Shown: positions 1 through 11,309 of the stretch, piece by piece
How the letters are laid out: each line of letters opens with the position of its first letter
How positions within the stretch are numbered: the first letter of the stretch is position 1
Assembly (NCBI GenBank): GCA_963920635.1
Contig: OY987303.1
Span: 49,041,223 to 49,105,222, forward strand
Source: Pseudeuparius sepicola
Taxonomy: Eukaryota; Arthropoda; Insecta; Coleoptera; Anthribidae
Direction: 5' to 3'
Length of the DNA: 64,000 nt
Program-made: the position numbers and the translations under genes
The notes under the pieces: model-generated
What the model was told of the DNA's origin: nothing
What the model saw: only the letters and a program-made list of their open reading frames with translations
Databases searched by the model: none

Positions 1-365
1 TAAAGAAATGAAAAAAAAGTTTTTTTCTACAAGCGTGCGGAAAAGTACACTTTTCCGCACGCATTTTAGTTTAGAAAGTGTAACTTTTCCGCACTAGTGC
101 GGGAAAGTACTTTTCCGCACTACTTTTCCGCACTAGTGCGGAAAAGTGACACTTTCTAAACTAAAATGCGTGCGGAAAAGTAAATGCGTGCGGGAAAGTG
201 TCTTACTTTTCCGCACGCTTGTAGAAAAAATAGTGTTCCTAACTCTTGCGGAAAGTGTCTTTTCCACACTCGATTTCTTGGCTGAACTTCGCTACGCGTC
301 GTTCAGCCAACTGCAATCGCGTGCGGAAAAGTGGCACTTTCCGCACTTGTTAGGAAATATACTAT
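1..365. repeat. Nested palindromic repeat block built on a GTGCGGAAAAGT motif
   Basis: The 12-mer GTGCGGAAAAGT, its reverse complement and one-base variants occur about thirteen times in both orientations in the first 350 bases. A long inverted repeat pairs about 23-95 with about 130-230; both arms include TTCTACAAGCGTGCGGAAAA and TTTAGTTTAGAAAGTG. A second inverted pair (231-260 with 335-362) encloses a 10-bp stem, TTGGCTGAAC/GTTCAGCCAA, at 279-312. The block has no coding sequence and the window edge may cut it. It may be the end of a foldback or Helitron-like element or a small satellite; the sequence does not decide. Confidence 0.8.
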
Positions 366-1174
366 TAAATTTATATTTGTAAGTATTTCTTAAAAATAAC
401 AAACAGGTTCTAATAATGTGCGTGTAGTGTATTATAACTGGTACAGACCTGAAAGAAAAATTAGGTGTCTGAAAAAATAATTAAATTTATTTATTAAGTT
501 GCTTAACCAACGACTTACTTTTACTAACTTACCTATTGCCAAATTTGTCATGAACCGTCGTGGTATTGTTATGATGCTTGCCCTCCAACAATCAAAAAAC
601 TTTGTCGCAAAAAGTTTCAAAACAATTTTTAAGCATCTAAATAATAAACAAAAACATTTTCTATTCATTTCAAGAAAACAACAATTAAAACCATAATTAA
701 TTAATAGATAACAACATATAATACCGTGTATCAGGTTTAAGAACAAACATATTCAGCTTTAGGAACATCGTTGATAAACACTGTCAGCTTTTGGTGCAGG
801 CGTAGGTTCTAAATAAAAGTTAATATTTTACAATTAAATATAACATTTTATTAAATGTGTGGCATTTTTTCAGCTTGTTGAAGTTGTTTTCTACCTAAAA
901 TGGTTTTATGACAAAAATGGCAAGTTCAATATTCGTGTGAAATAGTCACAATTGCCTCCAATAGTCTTAAAGTGTCAGGTTTTGGTACATTTACCTTATA
1001 GACCTTTGGCCCTGGCTGTATTGCCAAGTGTTCTCAGCTCTGGCAAACAAGATATTATGTTCTCCATTTCTATTAGATCTTCATCTTCTTTTTCTGGTAA
1101 TACAATTGTATTTCCTGGTCCTTTTTTCTTCAAAAATCTTATTAAATAAAGTTCATTATGACGATGAACTTCGT
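366..1174. other. AT-rich stretch without recognisable gene
   Basis: Short open frames occur on both strands, but none has a recognisable domain, biased composition or splice context. It may be the 3' flank of the pogo-type pseudogene that begins at 1175. Confidence 0.5.
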
Positions 1175-2720
1175 TTACTTTCCTATAAAGACAAAGCTTC
1201 CTTGTTTAATTTCGGACAAATCATCCATTCCCAAATCTTCTCCTTTTTCTTCCCACCAATCTGAATCATCATCATAATCCATTAATTCCATATCCACATT
1301 TGATTCACTGTCACTTCCCGATTCTATCCTATTTTCTTTTAATGTGGTTATTTTTCGCTTAATTTTGTTCACTTGCTTCTTTTTAGGTTTTTGTTTGCTA
1401 GCTAATTCTTCCTTTAGTTCTTCTATATTAGGCGTGTACGTCAAAACTCCTGATAACTTTTTCGTTCTTTTGTTGTAATGGTAGACTTTGGCAAGGGCTG
1501 GATATGAAAGGGTGAAATAATTCCTTTTTCTGGAGGGGTTTGGTGTTCCGGAATATTTCTTTTATTCTGAGATTTCTCACTGAGAACTTCAGTGGGACAC
1601 ATGGAATTGGCAGCTAATGAGTTGGAGTCCTTGGAGGTGCTAGATTTTGGCAAACCAATATCTGGGGTTTGTGTCTCCAGCGATGATACATTAGTTTCTG
1701 CTGTTAGGTACATGTTCCTGGGGCACGTCTGTAACTTCAGCTGCTATGAAATCTGAATCTTGAAAAATATTTCTATTGAAAGGAACAATTCCCGTGCATG
1801 TAAATCCAGAAACAATATATTTTTTGAAAATGCTTGGGGTATGCTCGGCCAAATATTAAAGAAATTTCATAAATAGAAATTCGCTTTCCAGGATTTGATA
1901 ATAGCCACGTTCTGCATTCTTCATTATAATGTCTTTTGAGGGGACCAAAAACAGTTCTGTCCAACGGCTGAAGCCGGTGACTTGTGTGCAGTGGAAGAGT
2001 GAGGAGAATTACATTGTTTTCTTTTGCAGTAGTGATGCTGCTGTAAGAGACATGTGATTCCAAATTATCCATTAATAATAATAGCACTGGAGAGTCTGGT
2101 GATGGTTTTGTATGGTTTATGAAGTGACTGAGCCAAGTTATAAATATATCTTAAGTCATCCATGCGGCACCAACTGAGCCAGGTGGAGCCCCGAACAGCA
2201 AGTGATTTTTAAAATTCACTCTCGGGAATATTAGAAGGGGTGTCACATCATTTCCTATTGCATTTATTGCACAACAGGCTGTGACCAAATCACCTCGTTC
2301 AAAGCAATTACCTTTGTAGCAGACTAGACCGTTGTCAGACCCGTCTCATCAAAATTATATATTTGGTGTGGATCCAACTTGTATTTAAGAAGAACTCTTT
2401 CCAAATTGATAAAACCCATAGCTCTAGCCAACGAAGTGGCCTCTGGCCTTCTTAACGATAGATCCTGATTTCTTTTAAGAAACGCTGTGAACCAATCTTG
2501 ACTTGCAGATTGACGATTCTTCCAATTTTCTGGCATTTGTATATTATTTGCTTTCGGATATTGAAATGCTAGGTTTTTGGCAACCATTGGACTAAGTCCA
2601 TGATGTAACCCACTGTTTAAGATAGTCGCTAAGTAACGTTTCCTCCTGTTTTGAGAAGATTTGATGTACTTGATAATTGGGGCACATTCTGGGGATTTCC
2701 GATAATGTAGCATTCTCTCA
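1175..2720 (-). pseudogene. pogo/Tigger-type (DDE_1) transposase, broken
   Basis: Read on the - strand, four open pieces follow each other in transposase order. Piece 1 (2324-2713) ends in the catalytic strand YNFDETG, the first Asp of the DDE_1 domain. Piece 2 (1773-2087) opens with LLLMDNLESH (second Asp) and continues with LHTSHRLQPLDR (third Asp), the usual pogo/Tigger/jerky arrangement. Pieces 3 and 4 (1441-1713 and 1175-1444) give a Ser/Pro-rich linker and a Lys-rich then acidic tail, common at the C-terminus of insect pogo-like proteins. Frameshifts and stops separate the pieces and the segment between the first and second Asp is disrupted, so it cannot encode an active enzyme. The N-terminal DNA-binding helix-turn-helix is mostly missing. 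It lies upstream of the host exon at 4046 and is unrelated to it. Confidence 0.8.
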
Positions 2721-2885
2721 ATCTATCTTCTGATTTTAACATTTTTCAAAATATCGCGTCAAAGACCACAGTTCAAGACATTTTCACTGCCTCCATTATT
2801 TGCCCGACACTGGTTGTACCAATGCCAGTTTTCCTTTTTCGGCTTCGCACCATATTTTTAAAATCTGTAACAACAAAAAACATAT

Positions 2886-2939
2886 GGGGCACAGTGATCA
2901 CATCGTTATAATTCTAAAAACTAGTGACCATTGTGCCCC
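2886..2939. repeat. Short inverted repeat near the 5' side of the pogo pseudogene
   Basis: GGGGCACAGTGATCAC at 2886 faces ACTAGTGACCATTGTGCCCC at 2920-2939, and a further AAGTGACCACTGTTCCCC copy follows at 2944. The repeated GTGACCA.TGT.CCCC unit beside a broken pogo-type transposase suggests terminal or subterminal transposase-binding repeats. I did not find the matching copy at the other end of the pseudogene. Confidence 0.45.
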
Positions 2940-3159
2940 ATCCCCAAGTGACCACTGTTCCCCGCTCTACCTAAATTCAAAAGGAAGCTAATATTTTTTG
3001 TCTACGTGCACTTTTGGCCAATATTTTATGTAAAATGTATGCTACGAATGTTGCTTATTACAACTGAATGAAAAAACACACTTACCTTAAGATATTACTC
3101 AAGGAAACACAATTTGAATGCAGAGCTAACACTTTACTCAAATGCACTGATCACATGTA

Positions 3160-3840
3160 CAGAGTGTCCCATTTTGGGTGTTTTTGGGTGTTTTTCTCAA
3201 AAATCCCGGTTTTTATTAAAGCTAGAGGGTTGCGGTTTTCACGTCACTGTACTACTTTTTGAGAGGAATTTGATGGACCAATCAGATTTTAGATAAGTTT
3301 TATAGTTTCCGCGCATTGGCGCAGGACTGAAATTTTCGATTTTTTGGAAACCTCTCTCCTGGCTACAACTTATATATATTCGTTGCATATATATATATAT
3401 ATATATCGAGAAATTTAATCAATTATTTTTATAGATTTTTTGGCGTAGAATCGAATGGAATAATTAGTTTTTTGGTAGCGTTAATAGTTTTTGAGATATG
3501 AACCAAAGTTATATTTTTTTTAAATGGAAACCATAGTTCATATCTCAAAAACTATTAACGCTAATTATTCCATTCGATTCTACCCCAAAAAATCTATAAA
3601 AATAGTTGATTAAATTTGTCGATATATATATATAAGTTGTAGCCAGGAGAGAGATTTCCAAAAAATCGAAAATTTCAGTCCTGCGCCAATGCGCGGAAAC
3701 TATAAAACTTATCTAAAATCTGATTGGTCCACCAAATTCCTCTCAAAAAGGTAGTACAGTGACGTGAAATCCGCAACCCTCTAGCTTTAATAATAACCGA
3801 GATTTTTGCGAAAAACACCCAAAAACTCCCAAAATGGGAG
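3160..3840. mobile_element. Foldback MITE, 681 bp, TA target site
   Basis: The whole segment is one near-perfect inverted repeat. The left arm (about 3160-3535) and right arm (about 3540-3840) share long matching blocks: the CTCTCTCCTGGCTACAAC block, TTTCCGCGCATTGGCGCAGG, and the block around CATATCTCAAAAACTATTAA. An (AT)n run lies in each arm. TA dinucleotides flank both ends (3158-3159, 3841-3842), and the termini resemble the CAGAGTGTCCCATTTTGGG ends of many arthropod mariner-related MITEs. It has no coding capacity. It sits just upstream of the CA10-like exon at 4046, in intron sequence. Confidence 0.85.
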
Positions 3841-4045
3841 TACATAATAGAAGTTAACTTACCAATAGAAATATTTCTCAGAATATTTATTTATTCTAAT
3901 AGTAATGGAACTTCTGGGATAGATGGCAGCACTTATTAAGCCTTGGTTAGAATGTTATACGTGTTTTTTTTTGTTCAGACTAAACTAAATGTATTTCAAT
4001 TATTTTTTCATTACGTGTTGTTAAAGTATTCTGTACTATTGACAG

Positions 4046-4200
4046 GTGACGAAGTGGAAGTGAGACGACTGTCAGTGCGAGGTCTGTTGCCAGATACCGA
4101 CTACTACATGACATACGATGGCAGTACCACAATGCCTGCATGCCACGAAACAGTTACGTGGCTTATACTCAACAAACCCATTTATATCACCAAACAACAA
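4046..4200 (+). CDS. CA10: Carbonic anhydrase-related protein (CA10/CA11-like), internal exon
   Basis: The exon lies between an acceptor (a pyrimidine-rich tract ending in AG at 4044-4045) and a donor (GTAAGT at 4201). It starts two bases into a codon and ends on a codon boundary. Its ~51 residues include RGLLPDTDYYMTYDGS, CHETVTW and LNKPIYITKQQ. These align with the carbonic anhydrase fold segment that in CA II carries Thr199 and the W-I-V strand, and match CA10/CA11 best. CARPs are acatalytic alpha-CA homologues; vertebrate CA10/CA11 are secreted and bind neurexins. The zinc-ligand region lies in earlier exons outside this window, so loss of zinc ligands cannot be checked here. The translation joins in frame to the exon at 46918. 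Only part of the gene is present. Confidence 0.9.
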
Positions 4201-5865
4201 GTAAGTCCTTATTATCTAAAGGAAATATAATTAAAAAATATCGAACATAGAAGCTATAAAGTAACTACCGGGCGGGCCTTTCTTGGTTTTGCCCATAATT
4301 TTTTTATCAACTTATTTAAAAAAACACGTGACATCGTCACAGATGGTAATCTGTGACATCGTTGCTTGAAGAAAAGAACGGACAAAGGCTTTAAAGTAAC
4401 CGATTTCTTAAAACTCAACATGGCGGCGATGTTATTGGACTAAGTTTCTTTGAAGAAAAAATGTCAGAATTATGCATTCAATACAAAAAGTAAATAAAAT
4501 TGAGCTTCCTCTACATTTTAAGACCACTGAGAGGAAAATCGGTGCATCGGAGCGGAGCTATAGGCAATAAAAGAAAGCACCATTTTTGAATGTTTAGATT
4601 TGGAGCGAAAACAAATTAAAACAGTTGAATTGTAGTGTCTTACAATTCATAGGACTCGATACTAAGTTGAGGTATAGGTATTTTAATTTAGTTATTAGTT
4701 TTTATATAAAACTGTATGAAAAATATTTAGTGTAGCGTTCAAAAATGGTTCTGACAGTCTACGTGTAGCTTTGTCTATGCTACAGCTAAGAGAGCAAATG
4801 CCGAGTGGACATAGACGTAACTAGGGGGGGGGGGCTAGGGGGATTAGCATTACATTTCTATTAGCCCTCCCTAAAATGTAAAGGATGTGCGAAGATATGC
4901 TTCTCGTAAACAGAATATATCTAACATTCTGACAACGCAACGTTACGCAACACGGCGAACACCGCACGCGCCTTATTAAATTCACCAGATTCGACGAATC
5001 GCTTGCTCTTGCGGAATCTTGCGCCTTGTGTCCCCACAAAATCCGACTGAAATTCAAACGCGCAAGCGAGAGCGAACACGCCGTGCCTGCTGCCGAGAGA
5101 AAGAGAGACGAGACGGGCGTCGGAGAATGTACTTTTGCTGTGCCAGACTCCAGACTTTTATTTTGTTATTCATCCAGTGTATTGTTGTTTCGTTATAATA
5201 TGTACTATGTAAATAATCTTGCATCGCAAAATAGCAGACATTCCCAACATTTTTTCTCTGGTTTCTACTCGGAAACCTCTACTTTTTCATAATGTTTTTT
5301 CTTAAATGAATTAATGATGATTCAAAATTACCAGTAGATAGACCTATAAATTATTTTTTTGAAGCCTTAAAATTAACGTTTTTGGGTGTGGCACCTCAAG
5401 GGTGGTACAGGGTGATCCAATCAGTAACGTATTTAGAAGGGCGGGACCGAACCCATTTCGGAATTTGAAAATATTCACTCCAGCTTTTAAAGACTAATTT
5501 TATGTAATCTTTCTTCAAATTTTCAAAAAATTTCGCTTGCGGAGCATTTTTTAGAATTATTTTAAATGCCCTTGTTTAAAAAAAGACACAAAAATTGTCC
5601 CTCCACCACTCGAAATTAATTCCTATATACGCCACAGAAGTGATCCAAACTCGTAGCCCCGGCCTACCATTTTACATAATGGCATGTAAAGAATATACCT
5701 TTGTAAGTAGCGTACCTACCGACTTTCAAAAATTTCTTCTTAATGGATTAAATAATTCCTTGTCGGGGCCCCGCATTTTCATGCGGCACCCGGCCCCGCA
5801 AAATCTTGAGCCGGTCCTGATCAGCCCCCCCTTAAAATACCACCTAGTTACGTCTATGCGAGTGG
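4201..5865. other. Intronic stretch, no gene seen
   Basis: Contains a small hairpin at about 4337-4366 (CACAGAT/ATCTGTG with repeated TGTGACATCG). Two oppositely oriented remnants at about 4813-4870 and 5760-5860 share wording with the CAGTGGCGGC-type elements listed at 25.9 and 49.8 kb. The open frames here are short and carry no domain. Confidence 0.5.
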
Positions 5866-5869
5866 ACCA

Positions 5870-6110
5870 GAGGAAGTATGTCAGAATATTGGCATGACAG
5901 CCCTGGGATAGCACATGCTAAAACGCTCATAGTGTTAGTCCTAAAAGAGAGCAAATAACTGATAGAGCTGGACAGGAGTAATTTACGAACTGCAGCGGTC
6001 TTTATACCGGACATGGCCGCTTTCGTAAACACATGCACATAAACTTGGCCTGGCTGAAAATACTGAGTGCCGGCTATGCTTAGAAAATGAAGAAACATCT
6101 TATGTATCTG
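5870..6110 (+). pseudogene. Non-LTR retrotransposon 3' end: RNase H tail and zinc knuckle relic
   Basis: Reading through frameshifts, the + strand gives WHDSPGIAHAKTL, then ELDRSNLRTAAVFIPD, then in another frame NTECRLCLENEETSY. This is the order seen at the C-terminus of Jockey/R1/LOA-type elements with RNase H: the W..TPG..AK region, the LSR..LR...G..TGH motif, and a C..C....E....H zinc knuckle. Only the last ~80 codons survive, with several stops. It lies next to the 5' end of the Penelope-like element that starts near 6150. Confidence 0.6.
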
Positions 6111-6318
6111 CCACGTCAGGGACAGAATCAGATTTGAGGTATTTGGACAGACTATATATTTTCGGAAATTATATTTGTGGCGTAAACAGATCCATTTAAC
6201 TTTTAGTTGGATTAAAAGACAACTTTTTCCTGCCTGGGAAATTCAAATTCATTTATCATAAACGGTAATTATTTTTTAGACAAAATTAGGGACCATCAAT
6301 TTCCGGATCGTTATAAAG

Positions 6319-6961
6319 GGTATAAATGAATAAGTGCGAAAAAATTCAAGGGGTGAATCTTTGAGTGATTATAAGACTAAAAGTCTATACAAACATAGGT
6401 CCTCTAATTCTTCGTTTTCAAAATGCAGGGTGTCAAACAGTTTTTAATAATAATTATTATAATAAAACACAATTTTTTGATACCTAGCATTACCGTTTAT
6501 AGCAATTTTTAAGACTAGAATAAACTATTAATATGGAAAAAATATCGGGTATACCCTAGTTTTTGTTAATTAGTTGTTTTAATTTTTTATTATGTTGTCC
6601 CGGGGACATGTAATAAAGTGATTTTTATTTTTTTCTCAAAAACGAAGCGAGATACGAGAATAATTCAGTGGCGCACATTTTTTTTACAAAATTATTGGTT
6701 AAGTTGCCCTCGGGGCGCCACTCTACTTAATAATTTTAATCTAGTAGGGGCTAAATTAGCCTCTTTCTACCATAAATAACACTGCCATATTTCAACAAAA
6801 TCGGCCAAAGGATTATTAGGATATTTACGAAAAAGCGATTTCTGAAGAAGAGTTTGACACTCTGTATCTTGAAAAGGAAGCATTACAAGACCTATGTTTA
6901 TATAAACTTTTCGTCTTAGATTCACCACTTGATTTTTTTCGCACTTATTCATTTACACCCT
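6319..6961. mobile_element. TIR/foldback MITE nested in PLE1
   Basis: The left terminus GGGTATAAATGAATAAGTGC (from about 6319) and the segment to about 6435 recur inverted at about 6850-6961. The arms share ACATAGGTC, GTGTCAAAC and the 20-base terminus with one change, so they are about 110 bp long. There is no transposase. PLE1 coding resumes at 6962 with the reverse transcriptase block, so the MITE inserted after the PLE. The target duplication is not clear. Confidence 0.7.
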
Positions 6962-8142
6962 TAGCTAGCTCTGATGTGGTTAGTCTTTTTACAAATGTCC
7001 CTGATGATAAATTATTGAATATTTTACGCACAAAGTTAGAAAACGATTAGACTTTATGGACAAATTTGAGTATAGATGAAATATTATAACTAACAACATT
7101 ATGTGTTGGAACCACTTATTTTCAACTAGTATAAATGAATTTTACCAGGAGGAATTTGGAATGGATATGGGGTCTCCTCTATATCACCATTCATAAGCAA
7201 TTTAATCATGGAAGATTTTGATCAAAATGAGTTGACATATTTGTAAATAAGTAAATGATTTAAATTCATTATTAAATTTTATAAACTCACAAGAAACTTC
7301 TATTAAGTTTACCCTAGAAATTGAAAATAATAATCAATTACCTTTCTTAGATGTTTCTTAGATGTTCAACTCCAATCATCATATTAGTGTTAAAAAAGGA
7401 GTAATTAAAAGTTTGTATGACAGTAAAACGATTTGTTCTAATAATACAAAATTTGGGGAGGAAATTAAACATATAAAACATGTTCTTGAGAAGAATAGTT
7501 GTCCTATTGAATTTGATGAGCAAGTTTTTCAGTATTTGCAACAAAATAACAATGCTAATAGAATCAGAGAAATAAATCTGGTGGATCGACCAGTAAATTT
7601 AATTATTCCTATTATATTCCTGGACTATCACATTTAATTATTTAATTTATTAATTTAACTAATCCTTATATTCCTGGACACATAGGCAATCGTTTTAATA
7701 TCAGAACAGTATTTAAAACCAAACATAATAATACACTAAGAGCAGTGCTAGTTAAGACTGAATGTACAGCAGGTACGTGGTGATTCAACATTTTGACCCA
7801 TAAAATGGCTTTTTTCGATCTGTAGCGAGTAACACGGATAATTTTAAATTTTTGGTCAATACAAATTTTAATCTAAGTAATTACTCACACTTTGAGACAA
7901 AAAATATTTAAAAATATTTATTGCAATAGCCGTTATTAGGCTTTTTGCGCAAATGCTAATAACAGATCGAAAAAAGCCATTTTATGGGTCAAAATGTTGA
8001 ATCACCACGCACGTGCTGTACATTGAGTCTACCATTTAATGAGGTAGAAAGTTAAAAATATTGCATTTATAAAATTCCTTGTGAATGTGGAAAGTTCTAT
8101 GTTGGAAAGACTTGTATGGAATTTCATGTTCGTTTAAAAGAA
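6962..8142 (+). pseudogene. PLE1 reverse transcriptase / GIY-YIG endonuclease remnants
   Basis: In order on the + strand: DVVSLFTNVPDDKLLN (start of the PLE RT core, about 6970-7050); a degraded stretch with TTYFQL and the remains of the EFGM.MGSP motif (7090-7200); then SVKKGVIKSLYD...DEQVFQYLQQ (7362-7560), the conserved linker before the endonuclease. After the MITE at 7767-8018 comes YKIPCECGKFYVGKTC at about 8066-8113, the GIY-YIG motif in its YVG form. The following FSNDHRILWDSSKPILK lies at about 9432-9483, beyond the element at 8159-9380. PLEs use RT plus GIY-YIG for target-primed insertion. Stops and frameshifts are numerous. Confidence 0.8.
7767..8018. mobile_element. 252-bp MITE with ~60-bp TIRs and TA duplication, nested in PLE1
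   Basis: CAGCAGGTACGTGGTGATTC begins at 7767 and its inverse ends at 8018. The arms match for about 60 bp, through the blocks that read CCATAAAATGGC and TTTTTTCGATCTGT. TA flanks both ends (7765-7766 and 8019-8020), typical of Tc1/mariner-mobilised MITEs. It sits between the PLE linker and its GIY-YIG motif. Confidence 0.85.
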
Positions 8143-8158
8143 TATATATATAAAATGG

Positions 8159-9380
8159 CAGTGCCTCCGCTGCCGGCAACGGTGCCCGAAAAATAAACTA
8201 ATGGCTGCCGGCGCCGGTTGCCCCTTCAATGTTTTATTCGGATGCCGGCAATGGTGCCCCAAGAATAAACAGAAACTTTTTTACTCTTCATATTCATATT
8301 TCATATAGTTGACTGAGAAAAAGAGAATTTCTGTTTTGTTACATATTAAGATAACAGTTATCGAAAATTAAATATACTACAGGCGGGTTTAATTTTTGTC
8401 ACTTTCTTATTTTACTATTTACGAGCGTGGTAGTGAATACTTGTTCCAACATTTATTTTAAGCAAATTTAAAAAAAAATGGAAATGGTAGGGAGATTCAA
8501 TTTTGTTATTTAAAAATGTTGATCAACAAACTTGGGACACACTGTCTTTGTAATGCATTAAGAATGAATAATATGCATACTCTTTTGTTAAGGCTGGAAA
8601 TAAAACGTCTTCAAAAGTATGTTCAGTTGCCTAATAATAAGCTAAAACGCACAGCGTTTAGTTACAACTAGCTGGAAAAACTAGTTAAAAATACAGGGTG
8701 GTATAACTTTTAGGGGCAAAACTTTAGAAAATAGGAAACGTCAAAATAAGTAGATTTTTTCATATAAACATGTATCAAAATCCTAACGATTTACGTTGTA
8801 CATAGGATACCAAAGTTCATGTTTTTCAAGTTTTCTTTTATTTTTCCCAGACAGCTAAGGAAAACAGTATTTGGTACAGTTTAGACACACATTAAATCAT
8901 ATAAATTAAAAATAATTAGGGCTGTCTACTTTCCACCAGTGCCGGAGAGGCGGGGGTCAACCATAATATACATAATAAAAAAACAAATTTAGCAGCTATT
9001 ATGACTTTTAAAATATTGTCATTAGTATCTATGCATATTTTAGAAGTACCCTTTCAAATAAAGAAATCTTTCAAATCCACTAGCCTTTACCACTAATTGT
9101 AAATATAATTCTATTGATACAGGCAACCGAATATACTTTTGATTGCGATTTATTTCCAACTTTAAATAGGTACACTATTATGTATTATTCTATTATTATT
9201 ATTATTCTTGTCCTTGCACTACTTACTATATATTATTACAGTGAATGACAATTTTGAATCTTCAGAAAATTGTGTAGGTAAATGTATAAGCTGCGGGAAA
9301 ATCTAAGAATTATTTGCAGCTCATTCAGGTGCCGTTGCCGGCGGCTCATTCGGACGCCGTTGCCGACAACGGAGGCACGA
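8159..9380. mobile_element. 1.2-kb TIR element with GC-rich subterminal repeats, nested in PLE1
   Basis: The left end CAGTGCCTCCGCTGCCGGCA and the inverse of the right end (CGTGCCTCCGTTGTCGGCAA) are imperfect TIRs. The unit GCCGGCAACGG or variants recur about three times at the left (8168-8240) and twice at the right (9330-9372). The flanks ATAAAATG (left) and AAAAAATG (right) could be an 8-bp target duplication with one mismatch, as for hAT-type elements. There is no recognisable transposase, so it is probably non-autonomous. It splits the PLE1 endonuclease domain. Confidence 0.65.
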
Positions 9381-10074
9381 CCTAAAAAATGTCAGGCAAA
9401 ATCGAATTTTTAAGTAAAAAATGTAATACTCTTTTAGTAACGATCATAGGATTTTGTGGGATAGCTCCAAACCAATTCTCAAAATAGACGAAAAATTAAA
9501 GGATCAGTATTTATTCTAGGAAATACGGACAACTGTGTTGCTGAATGTTCAGTGGAATTCAGTAAAATATTATTGCCAGTTATTCAAAGAGAAGTTAGTA
9601 TAGATAATTAGGTACAACACGGTACAATATCAGACAGGTGGGCGAGGTGGGTAGGCTATTGTTTTATTGTCATGACATTTTAACTTGGCATTTATTAATC
9701 TGTCATTTCACTTTGACGTGACATGGCCTTTGAGAATGGAGGAAGATTTATTCTCCGAGAGCTCAGGAAACACATTTTTGAAGTTATATTTTTTTTAGTT
9801 AAACGTGCAAAGTTTCGTTCATTTACTGTTAAGAATGTATGAACTTTATAGGCAACTTGCAGAAGTTGTCTTTTAGTCAGTGGCGAAAAACCCAATTAAG
9901 AGTTAATTGGACAGACTATGTTGCAAAGCAACGAAGTGAATTATTGCTTACCGGGCAAAATTCTCTCCTACACTTGCAGGCAGCATCTAAATCATATTGA
10001 CAATGTTAGGTCGCAAGTCGATGCATTCATTATTTGTCCTCTATCTGCATGCATGACCAATTTGCTCAACTAAA

Positions 10075-11130
10075 TGTTGAAAAGTGTCTTTCCCAGGGAC
10101 TCTTTAAAAGAAGGGGACCCAGCATGTCACAGTCTATCACATAGAAAAAGTGAAGCCTTGTTTTCTGTATATCTCCAAGGAGACTACATAAGTGGGCTGG
10201 TACAAGGTTATGTTATATGTCAGTGTCCAACTGCCATCAGGTTCGATGTGACATGCCAGTGCCGTAGATTCCAAAGAAGGCAAAATATTTCCCATCATAG
10301 TTCACAATTTTTAAGTTTTCTAACTTCCAGATAGTCAATTAAAGGTAATGCGGCCGCCTGTAGTAGTCCCAATAATTGCAACCAGATTTTTCTTGTCTCA
10401 CCTTTAGTAATCCTACAATTCCCATTACGTGGGCATTACGTATAAGTAAGTAGTTCAAAACAAAAATGGTATTTCCTAAATTTTAAATTATTAAGCAGGT
10501 AGCTTCAGTCAGGTCTTTTTTTAAACAGTTTTTATCTACAACTATACGTTTATTTTACGTTTGTGAGGTACCTTGGAAGAGAAATAAAATTACAAAAATG
10601 AGCACCGAGAAAAACTACATGATTAGAACTAAGTACAAGACCTAATCTTATTAGTCCATCCCGAAATCTGTGAAAGTTCTTTGGGTATAGATACATTCAA
10701 CAAGGGAAGAAAGTTTATGTACACGTATTATTACAAATGGATTCAGGAACCTGGTAACAAGGTGCAATAGCGACAAATTCTCAAATAAACAAAATCGGCA
10801 CTGACTTACCATACTTATATTACTTAAATTCCTGGAAATAATTGCAGGAAACCAAATTCAAATATAAAATAAATTTGATTCATTTGGCACTTGCCATATT
10901 CTATGTTTGTTGGCAGAACATTGTCAAGTCTAATTTTTAGAAATCATGGAAACCATTATTAATTTTTACTAACAATCAAAGTACCTGTTATATTCATATA
11001 GATTCTCCAATAAAATGGCATACTTGGCATCATTGAGACCATTAGAATGGGGAAAGAAACGGCCTCACTTTGGAAAGTATAATGCTGGGTCCCCTTACTT
11101 TAAAGGGTCCCTGGTCTTTCCCATTCGAAA
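10075..11130. repeat. Weak inverted repeat pair (possible TIR element)
   Basis: The segment at about 10085-10125 (CCCAGGGACTCTTTAAA, GGGGACCCAGCAT) recurs inverted at about 11075-11125. The interior has no coding signal. It may be a decayed TIR element; the ends are not resolved. Confidence 0.35.
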
Positions 11131-11309
11131 AACCTGAAAAAATTGAACGTTCCCATAGTCGTCTAGCCAAGATTCTTATTTTTACATGAATACATGCCGC
11201 TAAATTTGAAAAACCACCAACTTTCCTATTGTAAATGGAAGTTATTGCCGTTAGTTTTCATTCACTAAAATTGTATATTCAATCAACTGTATTTCTCCCC
11301 CTACTCGAC

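Larger units (their letters stand above)
6150..9930 (+). mobile_element. Penelope-like element copy 1 (PLE1), degenerate, with three nested insertions
   Basis: The element runs on the + strand. Its 5' end (6155-6260) and its 3' end (about 9780-9930, inverted) carry related sequence: the GACAACTTTTT..CCTG and TTAACAGTAAATGAACGAAA blocks. It therefore has inverted terminal copies, as described for Penelope elements. The second copy, at 15.4-21.1 kb, has the same layout. Between the ends are reverse transcriptase and GIY-YIG endonuclease remnants, interrupted by three TIR elements (6319-6961, 7767-8018, 8159-9380). Removing them restores PLE order. It is inactive. Confidence 0.75.

Noticed and set aside
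1..365. Regularly repeated short motif suggesting a CRISPR array
   Set aside because: Repeats are in both orientations, irregularly spaced and palindromic as a whole; the context is an intron-bearing eukaryotic genome.
10074..10334. 86-codon open frame on the + strand
   Set aside because: No domain, no splice context; it overlaps one arm of a weak inverted repeat.
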